From JADHLK01 sp038131695 (GTDB lineage Bacteria > Pseudomonadota > Alphaproteobacteria > Puniceispirillales > Puniceispirillaceae): a stretch of 42,189 nucleotides of DNA. Below are positions 24,149-33,275 of the stretch, in pieces (the stretch's first letter is position 1; the number at the start of each line of letters is the position of its first letter). The stretch covers positions 1 to 42,189 of the forward strand of contig JAYPQA010000012.1 in NCBI GenBank assembly GCA_038131695.1. Direction: 5' to 3'. The position numbers were made by a program, and so were the translations under genes. The notes under the pieces were generated by a model that saw nothing but the letters and a program-made list of their open reading frames with translations, did not search any database and had not been told where the DNA came from.

Positions 24149-26788
24149 ATGCTGGGGTCAATTGCAAAGAGCCTGTTTGGGGATGCCAATGATCGGGGGG
24201 TGAAAAAACTCAGCCCGTTGGTCACGGCGATTAATGACCTTGAAGCGGGTCTGGCCGACAAGACAGATGCTGAGCTGAAACAGGAGTCAGAAAAGCTGCG
24301 CGCTGAGGCCCGCGCCGGGGCTGATCTGGATAAATTGCTGGTGCCCGCCTTTGCCCTGGTGCGCGAGGCGGCCCGCCGCACGCTGGGCCAGCGCCATTTT
24401 GATGTTCAGATGATGGGCGGTATCATCCTGCATCGCGGCCAGATTTCGGAAATGAAAACCGGCGAGGGCAAGACGCTGGTCGCCACCCTGCCAGTCTATC
24501 TGAATGCGCTGACCGGCAAGGGCGTTCATGTGGTAACCGTCAATGACTATCTGGCCAGCCGGGATGCGGGCTGGATGGGCCAGATTTATGAATTTCTGGG
24601 GCTGAGCGTGGGCTGTATTACGGCCAATATGGATGATGCCAGCCGCCGCGCCGCCTATGGCTGTGATGTGACCTATGGCACCAACAATGAATTCGGCTTT
24701 GACTATCTGCGCGATAATCTGAAATTTGATCTGGCCAGCATGGTTCAGCGCGCCCATCATTATGCGATTGTTGATGAGGTGGATTCCATCCTGATTGATG
24801 AGGCGCGCACGCCGCTGATTATTTCCGGCCCGGCAGAGACGTCCGGCGAATTATATCTGGCAGCTGACCAGCTGATCGGCCAGATGCGCGAGGAAGATTA
24901 CGAAAAGGATGAAAAGGCGCGCTCGGTCTCGCTGACTGAGGACGGCGTAACCCATGCAGAGGAATTGCTGGGGCAGGCCGGTCTGCTGGAGGCGGGCAGC
25001 TCGCTCTATGATGTGGCCAATGTGGCCTTGCTGCATCATCTGACCCAGGCGCTGCGCGCGCATAAGATGTTTCAGCGCGATACCCATTATATGGTGCGCG
25101 GCGGAGAGCTGCTGATCATTGATGAATTTACCGGCCGGGCGATGGCCGGGCGGCGCTTTTCCGACGGGCTGCATCAGGCGCTGGAAGCCAAGGAAAGCCT
25201 GGAAATCCAGCCGGAAAACCAGACGCTGGCCTCGGTCACCTATCAAAATTATTTCCGCCTTTATGACAAGCTGGCCGGCATGACCGGAACCGCGCTGACC
25301 GAGGCCGGGGAATTTTCTGAAATCTATGGGCTGGAGGTTGTCTCGGTACCGACCAACCAGCCGGTCAAGCGCCTTGATCATGATGATGAGGTTTATCGCA
25401 CCAATGCAGAGCGCGATGCAGCTGTGATCAAGCTGATAGAAGAATGTCAGGGGCGCGGCCAGCCGGTTCTCGTCGGCACGGTATCGATAGAAAAATCAGA
25501 AAGCCTGTCCAAGGCGCTGCAAGCCAAAAAGATAGAACATCAGGTGCTGAATGCCCGCTTTCATGAACAGGAAGCTAAGATTATCGCTGAGGCGGGTGTG
25601 CCGGGGGCGGTGACCATCGCCACCAATATGGCCGGGCGCGGCACTGATATTCAGCTGGGCGGCAATCTGGAAATGCGCCTCGCTGAGGAAGCCGGAGAAG
25701 AAGGCCAGCTGGCAGACAAGAAACAGGCCGCCATTGAAGCCGATACGCAAGCGGGCAAGCAGCAGGCTCTGGATGCGGGCGGGCTCTATGTGATTGGCAC
25801 GGAACGACATGAATCGCGGCGCATTGACAATCAGCTGCGGGGCCGGACAGGCCGTCAGGGAGACCCCGGCGCGTCCAAATTCTTCTTGTCCCTGCAAGAT
25901 GATCTGATGCGGATTTTCGGCTCTGACAAGCTGGATGGAATGCTGGTCAAGCTGGGGCTGGAAGAGGGTGAGGCGATCATCCACCCCTGGATTAACAAGG
26001 CGGTGGAAAAGGCCCAGTCCAAGGTTGAGGCACATCATTTTGAAATTCGCAAACAGCTGCTGAAATATGATGATGTGATGAATGATCAGCGCCAGGTTAT
26101 CTTTGCCCAGCGCAAGGAGATCATGCAGACCGACAATGTGCATGAAACGGTGCTCTCCATGCGGGCCGAGACCATTGACACGATTGTCGCTGAGGCGATC
26201 CCGGAAGGCAGCTTTGCCGATAAATGGGATGGCGATTTGCTGCGCAATCAGGCGGCGACCTATCTGGCGGTGGATGTGCCGGGGCCGGATTGGGTAGCCG
26301 AGGACGGCATCGCCGAGCCGGAAATTATCGACCGTCTGCAGGATATGGCAGACAAGCACATGGCCGCCAAGGCCCTGCGCTTCGGCCCGGAAACCATGCG
26401 GATGGCCGAAAAATCCTTGCTGCTGCAGGTGCTGGACCAGCAATGGAAAGAACATCTGCTGCAGCTCGATCAGCTGCGTCAGGGGATTGGCTTGCGGGCC
26501 TATGCCCAGAAAGACCCGCTCAATGAATATAAAAAAGAAGCCTTCCATATGTTTGAGGGGATGCTGGACCAGATGCGCCAGACGGTGACCATGGCGCTGG
26601 CCCATGTTGAGTTGCGCCCGCCCGAAGAGGCAGCCCCGGAAGCGGCAGCAGAGGCAATCCCTGCCGCGCAGCCAGCAGGCGCGCCAGCTGAGCCTGCCGC
26701 CATGCCAGCTGGCAAGGTGCCGCGCAACGCGCCCTGCCCCTGTGGGTCTGGCAAAAAATACAAGCATTGTCATGGCCGCTTGCACTGA
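24149..26788 (+). CDS. secA: Preprotein translocase ATPase SecA
   Basis: Motor that drives unfolded preproteins through SecYEG. About 879 residues from ATG 24149 (MLGSIAKSLFGDANDRGVKK); an ATG 60 bp upstream is also in frame but falls next to the promoter. Motifs: MKTGEGKTLVATLP (Walker A, about 102-115), DYLRDNLKFD, VDEVDSILIDEARTPL (DEAD-type box), TNMAGRGTDIQLGGN, and RIDNQLRGRTGRQGDPG. After a Pro/Ala linker the C terminus carries the zinc-binding tail NAPCPCGSGKKYKHCHG that contacts SecB or ribosomes. It is transcribed from its own promoter, with DUF1178 downstream. Confidence 0.98.
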   Translation: MLGSIAKSLFGDANDRGVKKLSPLVTAINDLEAGLADKTDAELKQESEKLRAEARAGADLDKLLVPAFALVREAARRTLGQRHFDVQMMGGIILHRGQISEMKTGEGKTLVATLPVYLNALTGKGVHVVTVNDYLASRDAGWMGQIYEFLGLSVGCITANMDDASRRAAYGCDVTYGTNNEFGFDYLRDNLKFDLASMVQRAHHYAIVDEVDSILIDEARTPLIISGPAETSGELYLAADQLIGQMREEDYEKDEKARSVSLTEDGVTHAEELLGQAGLLEAGSSLYDVANVALLHHLTQALRAHKMFQRDTHYMVRGGELLIIDEFTGRAMAGRRFSDGLHQALEAKESLEIQPENQTLASVTYQNYFRLYDKLAGMTGTALTEAGEFSEIYGLEVVSVPTNQPVKRLDHDDEVYRTNAERDAAVIKLIEECQGRGQPVLVGTVSIEKSESLSKALQAKKIEHQVLNARFHEQEAKIIAEAGVPGAVTIATNMAGRGTDIQLGGNLEMRLAEEAGEEGQLADKKQAAIEADTQAGKQQALDAGGLYVIGTERHESRRIDNQLRGRTGRQGDPGASKFFLSLQDDLMRIFGSDKLDGMLVKLGLEEGEAIIHPWINKAVEKAQSKVEAHHFEIRKQLLKYDDVMNDQRQVIFAQRKEIMQTDNVHETVLSMRAETIDTIVAEAIPEGSFADKWDGDLLRNQAATYLAVDVPGPDWVAEDGIAEPEIIDRLQDMADKHMAAKALRFGPETMRMAEKSLLLQVLDQQWKEHLLQLDQLRQGIGLRAYAQKDPLNEYKKEAFHMFEGMLDQMRQTVTMALAHVELRPPEEAAPEAAAEAIPAAQPAGAPAEPAAMPAGKVPRNAPCPCGSGKKYKHCHGRLH

Positions 26789-26870
26789 CCCGGCGCACAA
26801 GGCTTGCAACCGCCCGCCCTGGTGCTTATCTGTTAGGAGAGGGGCTATCAGGCCCCAGTGAGGTCTTGGC

Positions 26871-27368
26871 ATGATAAAATATGCGCTGATTTGTGAGAAC
26901 AGCCATGAATTTGAGGGCTGGTTTCCTGATTCTGCGGGGTTTGAAGCCCAGCTGGCAAAGGGGTTGGTGGGCTGTCCGCATTGTGCCAGCCTGTCTGTGC
27001 GCCGCGCCTTGATGGCCCCGGCCCTGTCCAGCCCGAAAACCAGAGCCAAGAGCAAGCCGCACCCGCCTGCATCTGACACAGATCAGCCCGCATCCGCGCC
27101 AGCCCCCCAGCCAGCCAGCCAGATGATGGCAGGCGATCCGGCAGGCCGGTCTGGCCAGATGCTGCAAATGCTGCGGGAAATGCACCGGGCTGTGCAGTCG
27201 GAATGCCGCCCGGTCGGGGATAAATTTGCCGAGGAAGCGCTGAAAATCCATCGCGGTGAGGCAGCAGCAGAACCTATCTGGGGCAATTGCACCACCGAAG
27301 AACGCGCCGAGCTGGAAGAAGAAGGCGTCGATTTTGCCGAATTGCCGGCCCTGCCGCGTGATAATTAG
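26871..27368 (+). CDS. DUF1178 family protein
   Basis: A 165-residue protein starting MIKYALICENSHEFEGWF, with a short zinc-ribbon-like pair (C8 with H12, then CPHC at about 40-43), a Pro/Ala/Ser linker and a conserved C-terminal part (EECRPVGD-like SECRPVGDKFAEEALKIHRGE, then PIWGNCTTEERAELEEEGV). Function is unknown; such genes commonly neighbour ubiG in alphaproteobacteria, as here. It lies 82 bp after secA and is convergent with ubiG (4-bp gap). Confidence 0.9.
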   Translation: MIKYALICENSHEFEGWFPDSAGFEAQLAKGLVGCPHCASLSVRRALMAPALSSPKTRAKSKPHPPASDTDQPASAPAPQPASQMMAGDPAGRSGQMLQMLREMHRAVQSECRPVGDKFAEEALKIHRGEAAAEPIWGNCTTEERAELEEEGVDFAELPALPRDN

Positions 27369-27372
27369 CCTG

Positions 27373-28145
27373 TCAGGCCCGCTTGGGCAGCGGGCTGCCT
27401 GAGGCCCCGTAATTCACAGCTGTTATCGGGCTGATGGTAAAGCGTCCCCCCGGTAGCGGCACAAAGCCGCTGATATCATCCAAAATAATATCATGGCGGG
27501 CGAACAGCGCCTGCAATTCCGCCGGGCGAATGAATTTTTCTGTCTGATGCGTGCCGGCCGGCACAATCCGCAAAATATATTCCGCCGCGAATTTCGCCAG
27601 CGCCGCTGCCGCCAGCGTGCGGTTGATGGTGGTGATAACCACCGCCCCGGACGGTTTCAGCATTGCCGCAATCGCCTTAACAAAGCTGTCCGGGTCCGCG
27701 ACATGCTCAATCACCTCTGAGGCATAGACCAGGTCAAACCGCCGCCCGGTTTTGGCCAGATGTTCGGCAGAGCAATGCTGGTAATCAATGGCCAGCTGGC
27801 TGGTTTTGGCGTGTGCCGCCGCGGCCTTGATCGCTTCTGCGGATCCGTCAATCGCGGTGAGATCAGCCCCCAGCCGGGCAACAGGCTCCGCCAGCAAGCC
27901 GCCACCGCAGCCAATATCCAGCACCGCCAGCCCGGCCAGCGGCTGGTCCGGCCGGTTTTGGCCAGCCCGGTTTTGGCCAACCCGGTCCGCCGCGCCGTCT
28001 GCAGGATATAATCCAGCCTGACCGGGGTAAAAAGATGCAAGGGGCGCATCGGCCCGGCCGGATCCCACCAGCTTTGGGCCAGCTGGTCAAAACGGGCAAT
28101 ATCTTCAGCATCAATGCTGGCATCTTGCGGGGCTTGCATCATCAT
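27373..28145 (-). CDS. ubiG: Ubiquinone biosynthesis O-methyltransferase UbiG, with a one-base frameshift
   Basis: Performs both O-methylations in ubiquinone synthesis. The N-terminal part (MMMQAPQDAS, FDQLAQSWWDPAGPMRPLH, PVRLDYIL) is in one frame. The rest (VLDIGCGGGLLAEPVARLGA, VYASEVIEHVADP, VVITTINRT, then HDIILDDISG and the C-terminal YGASGS) is in the next. The switch lies inside a tract of 15-bp repeats (27942-27986). The two good units read accggg, but the third reads accgg, one G short (plus strand 27950-27956). Restoring that base gives a continuous 257-residue UbiG of normal length. Ubiquinone synthesis is normally essential in aerobic alphaproteobacteria, so a consensus error or a slippage-prone site is more likely than a dead gene. 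Three ATGs in a row open the gene. Confidence 0.88.
27942..27986. repeat. 15-bp repeat tract inside ubiG
   Basis: Two good copies, tttggccagcccggt (27957-27971) and tttggccaacccggt (27972-27986), and a degenerate copy gctggtccggccggt that appears one base short. The tract encodes an Ala-Lys-Thr-Gly-Leu type stretch between the N-terminal arm and SAM motif I. Confidence 0.75.
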
Positions 28146-28169
28146 GGGGCCGCCTGGCTGGTTTCACAG

Positions 28170-28188
28170 CTGCCGCCGGGCGCGGCAG
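28170..28188. other. Hairpin between divergent ubiG and lysC
   Basis: CTGCCGC / GCGGCAG perfect stem with a cgggc loop, in the 125-bp divergent spacer (28146-28270). It could be an operator or a structured leader; nothing shows which. Confidence 0.4.
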
Positions 28189-28209
28189 GCAGCTTTTAGG
28201 GATTTTGCC

Positions 28210-28238
28210 TTGAAATCTAGGCATTTGTCCAGTATGAC
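28210..28238 (+). promoter_or_regulatory. Sigma-70 type promoter of lysC
   Basis: TTGAAA at 28210-28215 and TATGAC at 28233-28238 with a 17-bp spacer, 32 bp ahead of the lysC start. Confidence 0.65.
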
Positions 28239-28270
28239 AAAGCCGTTTTAACAGGATAGTCTGGCAAAAA

Positions 28271-29491
28271 ATGGCTCGCATAGTGCAAAAATTCGGCGGC
28301 ACCTCTGTTGCTGACCTGGACCGCATCCGCAATGTGGCTGAAAAGGTCAAAAAAGAGGTGGCGGCTGGCAATGAGGTTGCGGTGGTGGTCTCGGCGATGG
28401 CGGGGACGACCAATCAGCTGGTCGGCTTTGCCCGCGATATCGGCCCGCTGCATGATGCCCGCGAATATGATACGATTGTGGCAACCGGCGAGCAGGTGAC
28501 CGTTGGGCTGCTGGCGATTGCCTTGCAGAATATCGGTGTGGATGCGCGCTCCTGGCTGGGCTGGCAGATTCCGTTCCGCACCGATGAGGTGCATGGCTCA
28601 GCCCGCATTGATGGAATAGAAACCGATGAGCTGGACAAGCGGCTGAAATCCGGTCAGGTCGCGGTTGTGGCCGGTTTTCAGGGAATCGGGCCGGATGGCC
28701 GCATCACCACGCTGGGGCGCGGCGGCTCAGACACTTCGGCGGTGGCGCTGGCGGCAGCCTTGCAGGCGGATCGCTGTGATATCTATACCGATGTGGACGG
28801 GGTCTATACCACCGACCCGCGCCTCTGCCCGGCCGCCCGCAAGCTGGATCAGATAACTTTTGAAGAGATGCTGGAGATGGCTTCTGCCGGGGCCAAGGTC
28901 TTGCAAACCCGCTCAGTCGCCATGGCCATGCGCCATAATGTGAAGCTGCAGGTGCTGTCCAGCTTTAACGAGACCCCCGGCACAATGGTGGTGGATGAGG
29001 AGATGACGATGGAACAACAGAAAATCAGCGGCATTGCCTATTCGCGTGATGAAGCCAAAGTCACCCTGTCCGGCCTGCCGGATCAGCCCGGCATCGCGGC
29101 GGCTATTTTCGGCCAGCTGGCAGACGCCCATATCAATGTTGATATGATTGTCCAGTCCGCCGCAGCAGATGGGCAGAGCACCGATATTACCTTTTCACTG
29201 GGCGAGGCGGATCTGGACAAGGCGGTGGCGTTGCTGGAAGCGGCGCGCGGCGATTTGGGCTTTGCCGAGATTTCCAGCAATGGCAAGGTGGCCAAGATAT
29301 CCATTATCGGCACCGCCATGCGCACCCAGGCGGGAATCGCCAAGACGATGTTTGCTGTTCTGGCCGAAAAAGGCATTAATCTGCAGGTGATTTCAACCTC
29401 TGAAATTAAAATATCCGTGCTGATCGAAGCCGATTATACGGAACTGGCGGTGCGCAGCCTGCATGAGGCGTTCGGGCTGGAATCAGCCTGA
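28271..29491 (+). CDS. lysC: Aspartate kinase
   Basis: First step of the aspartate family (lysine, threonine, methionine, diaminopimelate). The 406-residue monofunctional enzyme has KFGGTSVADLDRI, VVVSAMAGTTNQL, ATGEQVTVGLLA, GRGGSDTSAVALAAAL and DVDGVYTTDPR, followed by two ACT domains (about 265-400: VTLSGLPDQPGIAAAIF and ISIIGTAMRTQAGIAKTMF) that usually mediate feedback inhibition by lysine and threonine. It has its own promoter and a terminator downstream. Confidence 0.97.
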   Translation: MARIVQKFGGTSVADLDRIRNVAEKVKKEVAAGNEVAVVVSAMAGTTNQLVGFARDIGPLHDAREYDTIVATGEQVTVGLLAIALQNIGVDARSWLGWQIPFRTDEVHGSARIDGIETDELDKRLKSGQVAVVAGFQGIGPDGRITTLGRGGSDTSAVALAAALQADRCDIYTDVDGVYTTDPRLCPAARKLDQITFEEMLEMASAGAKVLQTRSVAMAMRHNVKLQVLSSFNETPGTMVVDEEMTMEQQKISGIAYSRDEAKVTLSGLPDQPGIAAAIFGQLADAHINVDMIVQSAAADGQSTDITFSLGEADLDKAVALLEAARGDLGFAEISSNGKVAKISIIGTAMRTQAGIAKTMFAVLAEKGINLQVISTSEIKISVLIEADYTELAVRSLHEAFGLESA

Positions 29492-29508
29492 ACCGTTCCA
29501 TTATACAT

Positions 29509-29565
29509 AAAAATCAGCCATTTTTGCCCCTTTTTGAGCATTTTGGTTGATTTTTCTGTCTTTTT
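29509..29565 (+). terminator. Terminator-like hairpin after lysC
   Basis: AAAAATCAGCC (29509-29519) pairs with GGTTGATTTTT (29545-29555), with one G-T pair and a loop of about 25 nt, followed by ctgtcttttt. The AT-rich spacer to the next gene is 127 bp. Confidence 0.55.
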
Positions 29566-29618
29566 GAGTGCAACTGTAACCCAGAAGAGGGTGCGAGACG
29601 GGAACTGGGTTCGGATCC

Positions 29619-30713
29619 ATGGCAGCTGACAGGCAGCATAAATCAGCGGGCGAGACCCCGCCTTTAAGCGTTGATCAGATCGGCGGCGTGCTGGCCTTTG
29701 CACGGCGGGAGAGGAAACTCACCCTTGAGCAGGTCTCAGCTCACTTGCGCTTGCCGAAAGGCTATATCAAGGCGCTTGAACAATCTGATTTTGACAGCCT
29801 GCCGGGCGTTGCCTATGTGCCGGGCTATCTGCGCAGCTATTGCAAGCTGCTTGATATTCAGGCCGCCCCCTTGATAGAGGCCTGGCGCGCCTCCCTCAGT
29901 GAAGAGGAAACCCAGCCAAAATACAAATTTCCGCTGCAGGCGCTGACCCCGCGCATGGCCGGGTCGATGGCCGCGATGCTGCTGGTGGTTGCCAGCCTGG
30001 CCAGCTATGCGCTCTGGTTTGTCTTTGCCCAGCCCCAGACCATGCCTGAAATTGTTGCCAGCCCGCCGGAAATGGAAATGCCGGCCGGTATGCAAGGAGA
30101 GCTGGCGGCCCTGCCGGACGCGAACCGAAGCGAGGTGGCCAGCCCGGCGGCTCCGGCGGCGGATGATGCAGACCCGGCGGTTGCAGAACAGGCAGAACCG
30201 GCGGCTGGCGAAACAGGCTCTGGCCAGCCCGCAGCTGATACCCGGCCGGACCCAGATACCGCGACTGAGCTGGCGGCCCGTCCTGCGGCCCAGCCGGTGC
30301 AACCGAAAAAATTGCTTCCTGCCCAGCCGGACCCGCAAGCTGATACCGCACCGCTGGCTGAGGTTACCGAGAACCGGGCCGGGGCTGCTATCGCGCGCCC
30401 GGTCAATCCGCGCGTTGAGCTGGTGATTCGGGCAGTGTCCCCGTCCTGGGTTGAAATTGTGCGCTCGGATGGTTCGGTTGTGGTATCCCGCCTGCTGCGC
30501 GATGGTGACCGGCTGATGGCTGAAATTGATGATGGGCTTTTGCTCAGCACCGGCAATGCGGGCGGGCTGATGCTGGAATTCGGCGAGGCTGAGGCCATGC
30601 GGGTGGGCAAGGTGGGCGAAATCCTGCGCGATGTGCCGCTGAACAGGCAGCTGCTGCGGAATAAGGCGGCTGCGGGGACTGCTACGGGGGCGGCTGCGGG
30701 CCCGGCCAGCTAG
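29619..30713 (+). CDS. RodZ-like HTH membrane protein
   Basis: A 364-residue bitopic protein. The N-terminal helix-turn-helix domain (about 18-85: GGVLAFARRERKLTLEQVSA, then LPKGYIKALEQSDFDSLPG and YVPGYLRSYCKLLDI) is the HTH_25 type of RodZ. One membrane helix follows near 108-135 (MAAMLLVVASLASYALWFVF), then a long Ala/Pro/Glu linker (about 140-260) and a C-terminal beta domain (about 265-340; VELVIRAVSPSWVEIVRSDG) of the DUF4115 type. RodZ links MreB to the wall-elongation machinery. A position directly upstream of ispG is common for such genes. Confidence 0.88.
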   Translation: MAADRQHKSAGETPPLSVDQIGGVLAFARRERKLTLEQVSAHLRLPKGYIKALEQSDFDSLPGVAYVPGYLRSYCKLLDIQAAPLIEAWRASLSEEETQPKYKFPLQALTPRMAGSMAAMLLVVASLASYALWFVFAQPQTMPEIVASPPEMEMPAGMQGELAALPDANRSEVASPAAPAADDADPAVAEQAEPAAGETGSGQPAADTRPDPDTATELAARPAAQPVQPKKLLPAQPDPQADTAPLAEVTENRAGAAIARPVNPRVELVIRAVSPSWVEIVRSDGSVVVSRLLRDGDRLMAEIDDGLLLSTGNAGGLMLEFGEAEAMRVGKVGEILRDVPLNRQLLRNKAAAGTATGAAAGPAS

Positions 30714-30893
30714 CCAGACGCTTTTTCAAAATCTGGCCGAAAAACACAAATCAGAGAATTCAGGCCATAAAAGATAAGGCTGCTCTCTGGTTTTTTGCAT
30801 GATTTCACGTATGAGCAAGGCAGGCCAAAATACAGGGGCTGGCCCGGTCGAAAGACAATACGGCCCGCGCCCGGAGCAGGAATAAACAAAGCC

Positions 30894-32015
30894 ATGTCCC
30901 ATTCGCGCATCAGACCCTGGCGCATGATAGAACGCCGCAAATCGCGCCAGATAAGGGTTGGCAGCGTGCCGGTCGGCGGGGATGCGCCTATTTCGGTCCA
31001 GACAATGACCAATACGCTGACCTCGAATGTGGCGGCGACGCTGGCCCAGATCAATCAGGCCGCCGAAGCCGGGGCGGATATTGTGCGCGTCTCCTGTCCT
31101 GATGAAGCCAGCACCAGGGCCTTGCGCGATATTTGCCGGAACAGCCCGGTACCGATTGTGGCCGATATTCATTTCCATTATCGCCGCGCCATAGAGGCGG
31201 CTGAGGCCGGGGCGGCCTGTCTGCGGATCAATCCAGGCAATATTGGCCGGGCGGACCGGGTGCGCGAAGTGGTGGCAGCAGCAAGGGCGCATGGCTGTTC
31301 AATGCGTATCGGCGTCAATGGCGGGTCGCTGGAAAAGCATTTGCTGGAAAAATATGCTGAACCCTGCCCCGAAGCGCTGGTTGAATCCGCCCTCGACCAT
31401 GCCCGTATTCTGGAAGATCATAATTTTCAGGACTATAAAATCTCGGTCAAGGCGTCGGATGTTTTTATGGCTGTTGCGGCCTACCAGCAGCTGGCGGAAC
31501 AAACAGATGCCCCGCTGCATATCGGCATCACCGAGGCAGGCGGCCAGCGGGCCGGAACAGTCAAATCCTCTATTGGCCTTGGCAATCTGCTCTGGGCCGG
31601 TATCGGTGATACGATAAGGGTGTCCTTGTCTGCTGATCCGGCCGAGGAGGTGCGGGTCGGCTATGAGATGCTGAAATCGCTGGGCCTCAGGCGGCGCGGG
31701 GTGACCGTCATTTCCTGTCCGTCCTGCGCGCGCCAGCAATTTGATGTGATCGCCTCGGTGCAGCAGATTGAAGACAGGCTGGCTCATATCAGCCTGCCGA
31801 TGACAGTCTCTGTGATCGGCTGTGTGGTGAACGGGCCGGGCGAGGCGCGCGAGACCGATATTGGCCTGACCGGCGGCGGCAAGGGTGTGCATCAGATTTA
31901 TATTGGCGGGCTGGCGGATCACCGGCTGGAGGGCGGCGATCTGGTTGATTATATTGTCGGGCTGGTGGAAAAAAAGGCAGCAGAAATGACCGCAGAAAAG
32001 GAATCGGCAAGCTGA
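30894..32015 (+). CDS. ispG: 4-hydroxy-3-methylbut-2-enyl diphosphate synthase
   Basis: Penultimate step of the MEP isoprenoid pathway, a 4Fe-4S enzyme. 373 residues from ATG 30894 (MSHSRIRPWRMIERRKSRQI), where IspG homology begins. Landmarks are VQTMTNTLTSNV, VADIHFHYRRAIEA, GVNGGSLEKHLL, HIGITEAGG and the cluster ligands SCPSCARQQFD and GCVVNGPGEARETDIG. The stop and the hisS start share one base (TGATG), so the two are coupled. The 180-bp spacer before it (30714-30893) shows no clear promoter. Confidence 0.97.
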   Translation: MSHSRIRPWRMIERRKSRQIRVGSVPVGGDAPISVQTMTNTLTSNVAATLAQINQAAEAGADIVRVSCPDEASTRALRDICRNSPVPIVADIHFHYRRAIEAAEAGAACLRINPGNIGRADRVREVVAAARAHGCSMRIGVNGGSLEKHLLEKYAEPCPEALVESALDHARILEDHNFQDYKISVKASDVFMAVAAYQQLAEQTDAPLHIGITEAGGQRAGTVKSSIGLGNLLWAGIGDTIRVSLSADPAEEVRVGYEMLKSLGLRRRGVTVISCPSCARQQFDVIASVQQIEDRLAHISLPMTVSVIGCVVNGPGEARETDIGLTGGGKGVHQIYIGGLADHRLEGGDLVDYIVGLVEKKAAEMTAEKESAS

Positions 32016-33271
32016 TGGAAAAAATCAACCCGCCCCGCGGCACCGCAGATTTGCTGCCAGCTGAAAAGGCCCGCCATAATCTGGTTATTGATCTGGCAAG
32101 GCAGGTCGCGGCCCGCTATGGCTTTGCGGATATGGCCACGCCGATTTTTGAATTTACCGAAGTCTTTAGCCGGCCGCTGGGGGCCAGCTCGGATGTGGTC
32201 TCCAAGGAAACCTACTCGCTGGAGGATCGCGGCGGGGCCAGCCTGACCCTGCGCCCGGAAGGAACTGCTGCGGTGATGCGCGCCCTGCTCTCTGCCGGCC
32301 TGACCCAGCAGCTGCCGCAAAAACTGTTCTATAGCGGGCCGATGTTTCGCTATGAGCGGCCCCAAAAAGGCCGGATGCGCCAGTTTCATCAGGTCGGGGC
32401 TGAGCTGATCGGGCCGGGCGGGCCGCTGGCCGATGCCGAAATCATTGCCTGCGGGGCGGCCCTGCTGGAGGCGCTGGGCGTGGCGGGCAGCTGTGTGCTG
32501 CATCTCAATTCTCTGGGCGATAGCGAAAGCAGGCAGGCTTACCGGACGGCCCTGCTGGCCTATCTGGAAAAATACCGCGCCGACCTCTCCGAAGACAGCC
32601 AGCGCAGGCTGGACAGCAACCCGCTGCGGATTCTGGATTCCAAAGAGGCAACAGATCGCGAGATCGTGGCAGCGGCCCCGCTTCTGGCAGATCATCTGAA
32701 TGAGGCCTCGCGCCGCCATTTTGACCAGCTGTGCGGCGCGCTGGATGCGGCTGGTATCAGCTGGCAGATGGATCACCGGCTGGTGCGGGGGCTGGATTAT
32801 TATTGTCATACCGCTTTTGAATTCATCACTGATGCGCTGGGGGCCCAGGGCACGGTTCTGGGGGGCGGGCGCTATGATGGCTTGTCTGAAATGCTGGGCG
32901 GCCCGCCCTTGCCTGCGGTCGGTTTTGCAGCCGGGGTCGAAAGGCTGGCCCTGCTGGCGGCTGAGCCGGAAACAAAACCTGTCGATCTGGCCATAATAGC
33001 TGCGGATGAGGAAAGCCTGACAGCCTGTTTTGCCCTCGCCGTTGAATGCCGGGCGGCCGGTCTGGCAGTGGATTTGCCGCTCTCCGGCAATTTGTCCAAG
33101 AAAATGAAACGGGCCAATCAGGCCGCTGTGCGCCAGGCGCTGATTATCGGGGCGGCAGAATTGCAGGCCGGCACAGGCCGGCTGCGCGATATGCAATCGG
33201 GCGAACAACAGGAAATGGAACTCGACCAGCTTCCCGCCCGCCTCTCTGGCCTGCTCACAGGAAAGCCGTAA
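32015..33271 (+). CDS. hisS: Histidyl-tRNA synthetase
   Basis: Class II synthetase of 418 residues: NPPRGTADLLP at the N terminus, motif 2 FYSGPMFRYERPQKGRMRQF, the histidine-binding RGLDYYCHTAFEF, motif 3 AVGFAAGVERLALL and a C-terminal anticodon-binding domain (about 325-400). It lies between ispG (1-bp overlap) and prfA (4-bp gap). Confidence 0.97.
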   Translation: MEKINPPRGTADLLPAEKARHNLVIDLARQVAARYGFADMATPIFEFTEVFSRPLGASSDVVSKETYSLEDRGGASLTLRPEGTAAVMRALLSAGLTQQLPQKLFYSGPMFRYERPQKGRMRQFHQVGAELIGPGGPLADAEIIACGAALLEALGVAGSCVLHLNSLGDSESRQAYRTALLAYLEKYRADLSEDSQRRLDSNPLRILDSKEATDREIVAAAPLLADHLNEASRRHFDQLCGALDAAGISWQMDHRLVRGLDYYCHTAFEFITDALGAQGTVLGGGRYDGLSEMLGGPPLPAVGFAAGVERLALLAAEPETKPVDLAIIAADEESLTACFALAVECRAAGLAVDLPLSGNLSKKMKRANQAAVRQALIIGAAELQAGTGRLRDMQSGEQQEMELDQLPARLSGLLTGKP

Positions 33272-33275
33272 CAAA

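Noticed and set aside
25496..27079. Long antisense open frame (527 codons) opposite secA
   Set aside because: It mirrors secA codon structure in a high-GC gene, has no recognisable domain, and lies opposite a strongly conserved gene.
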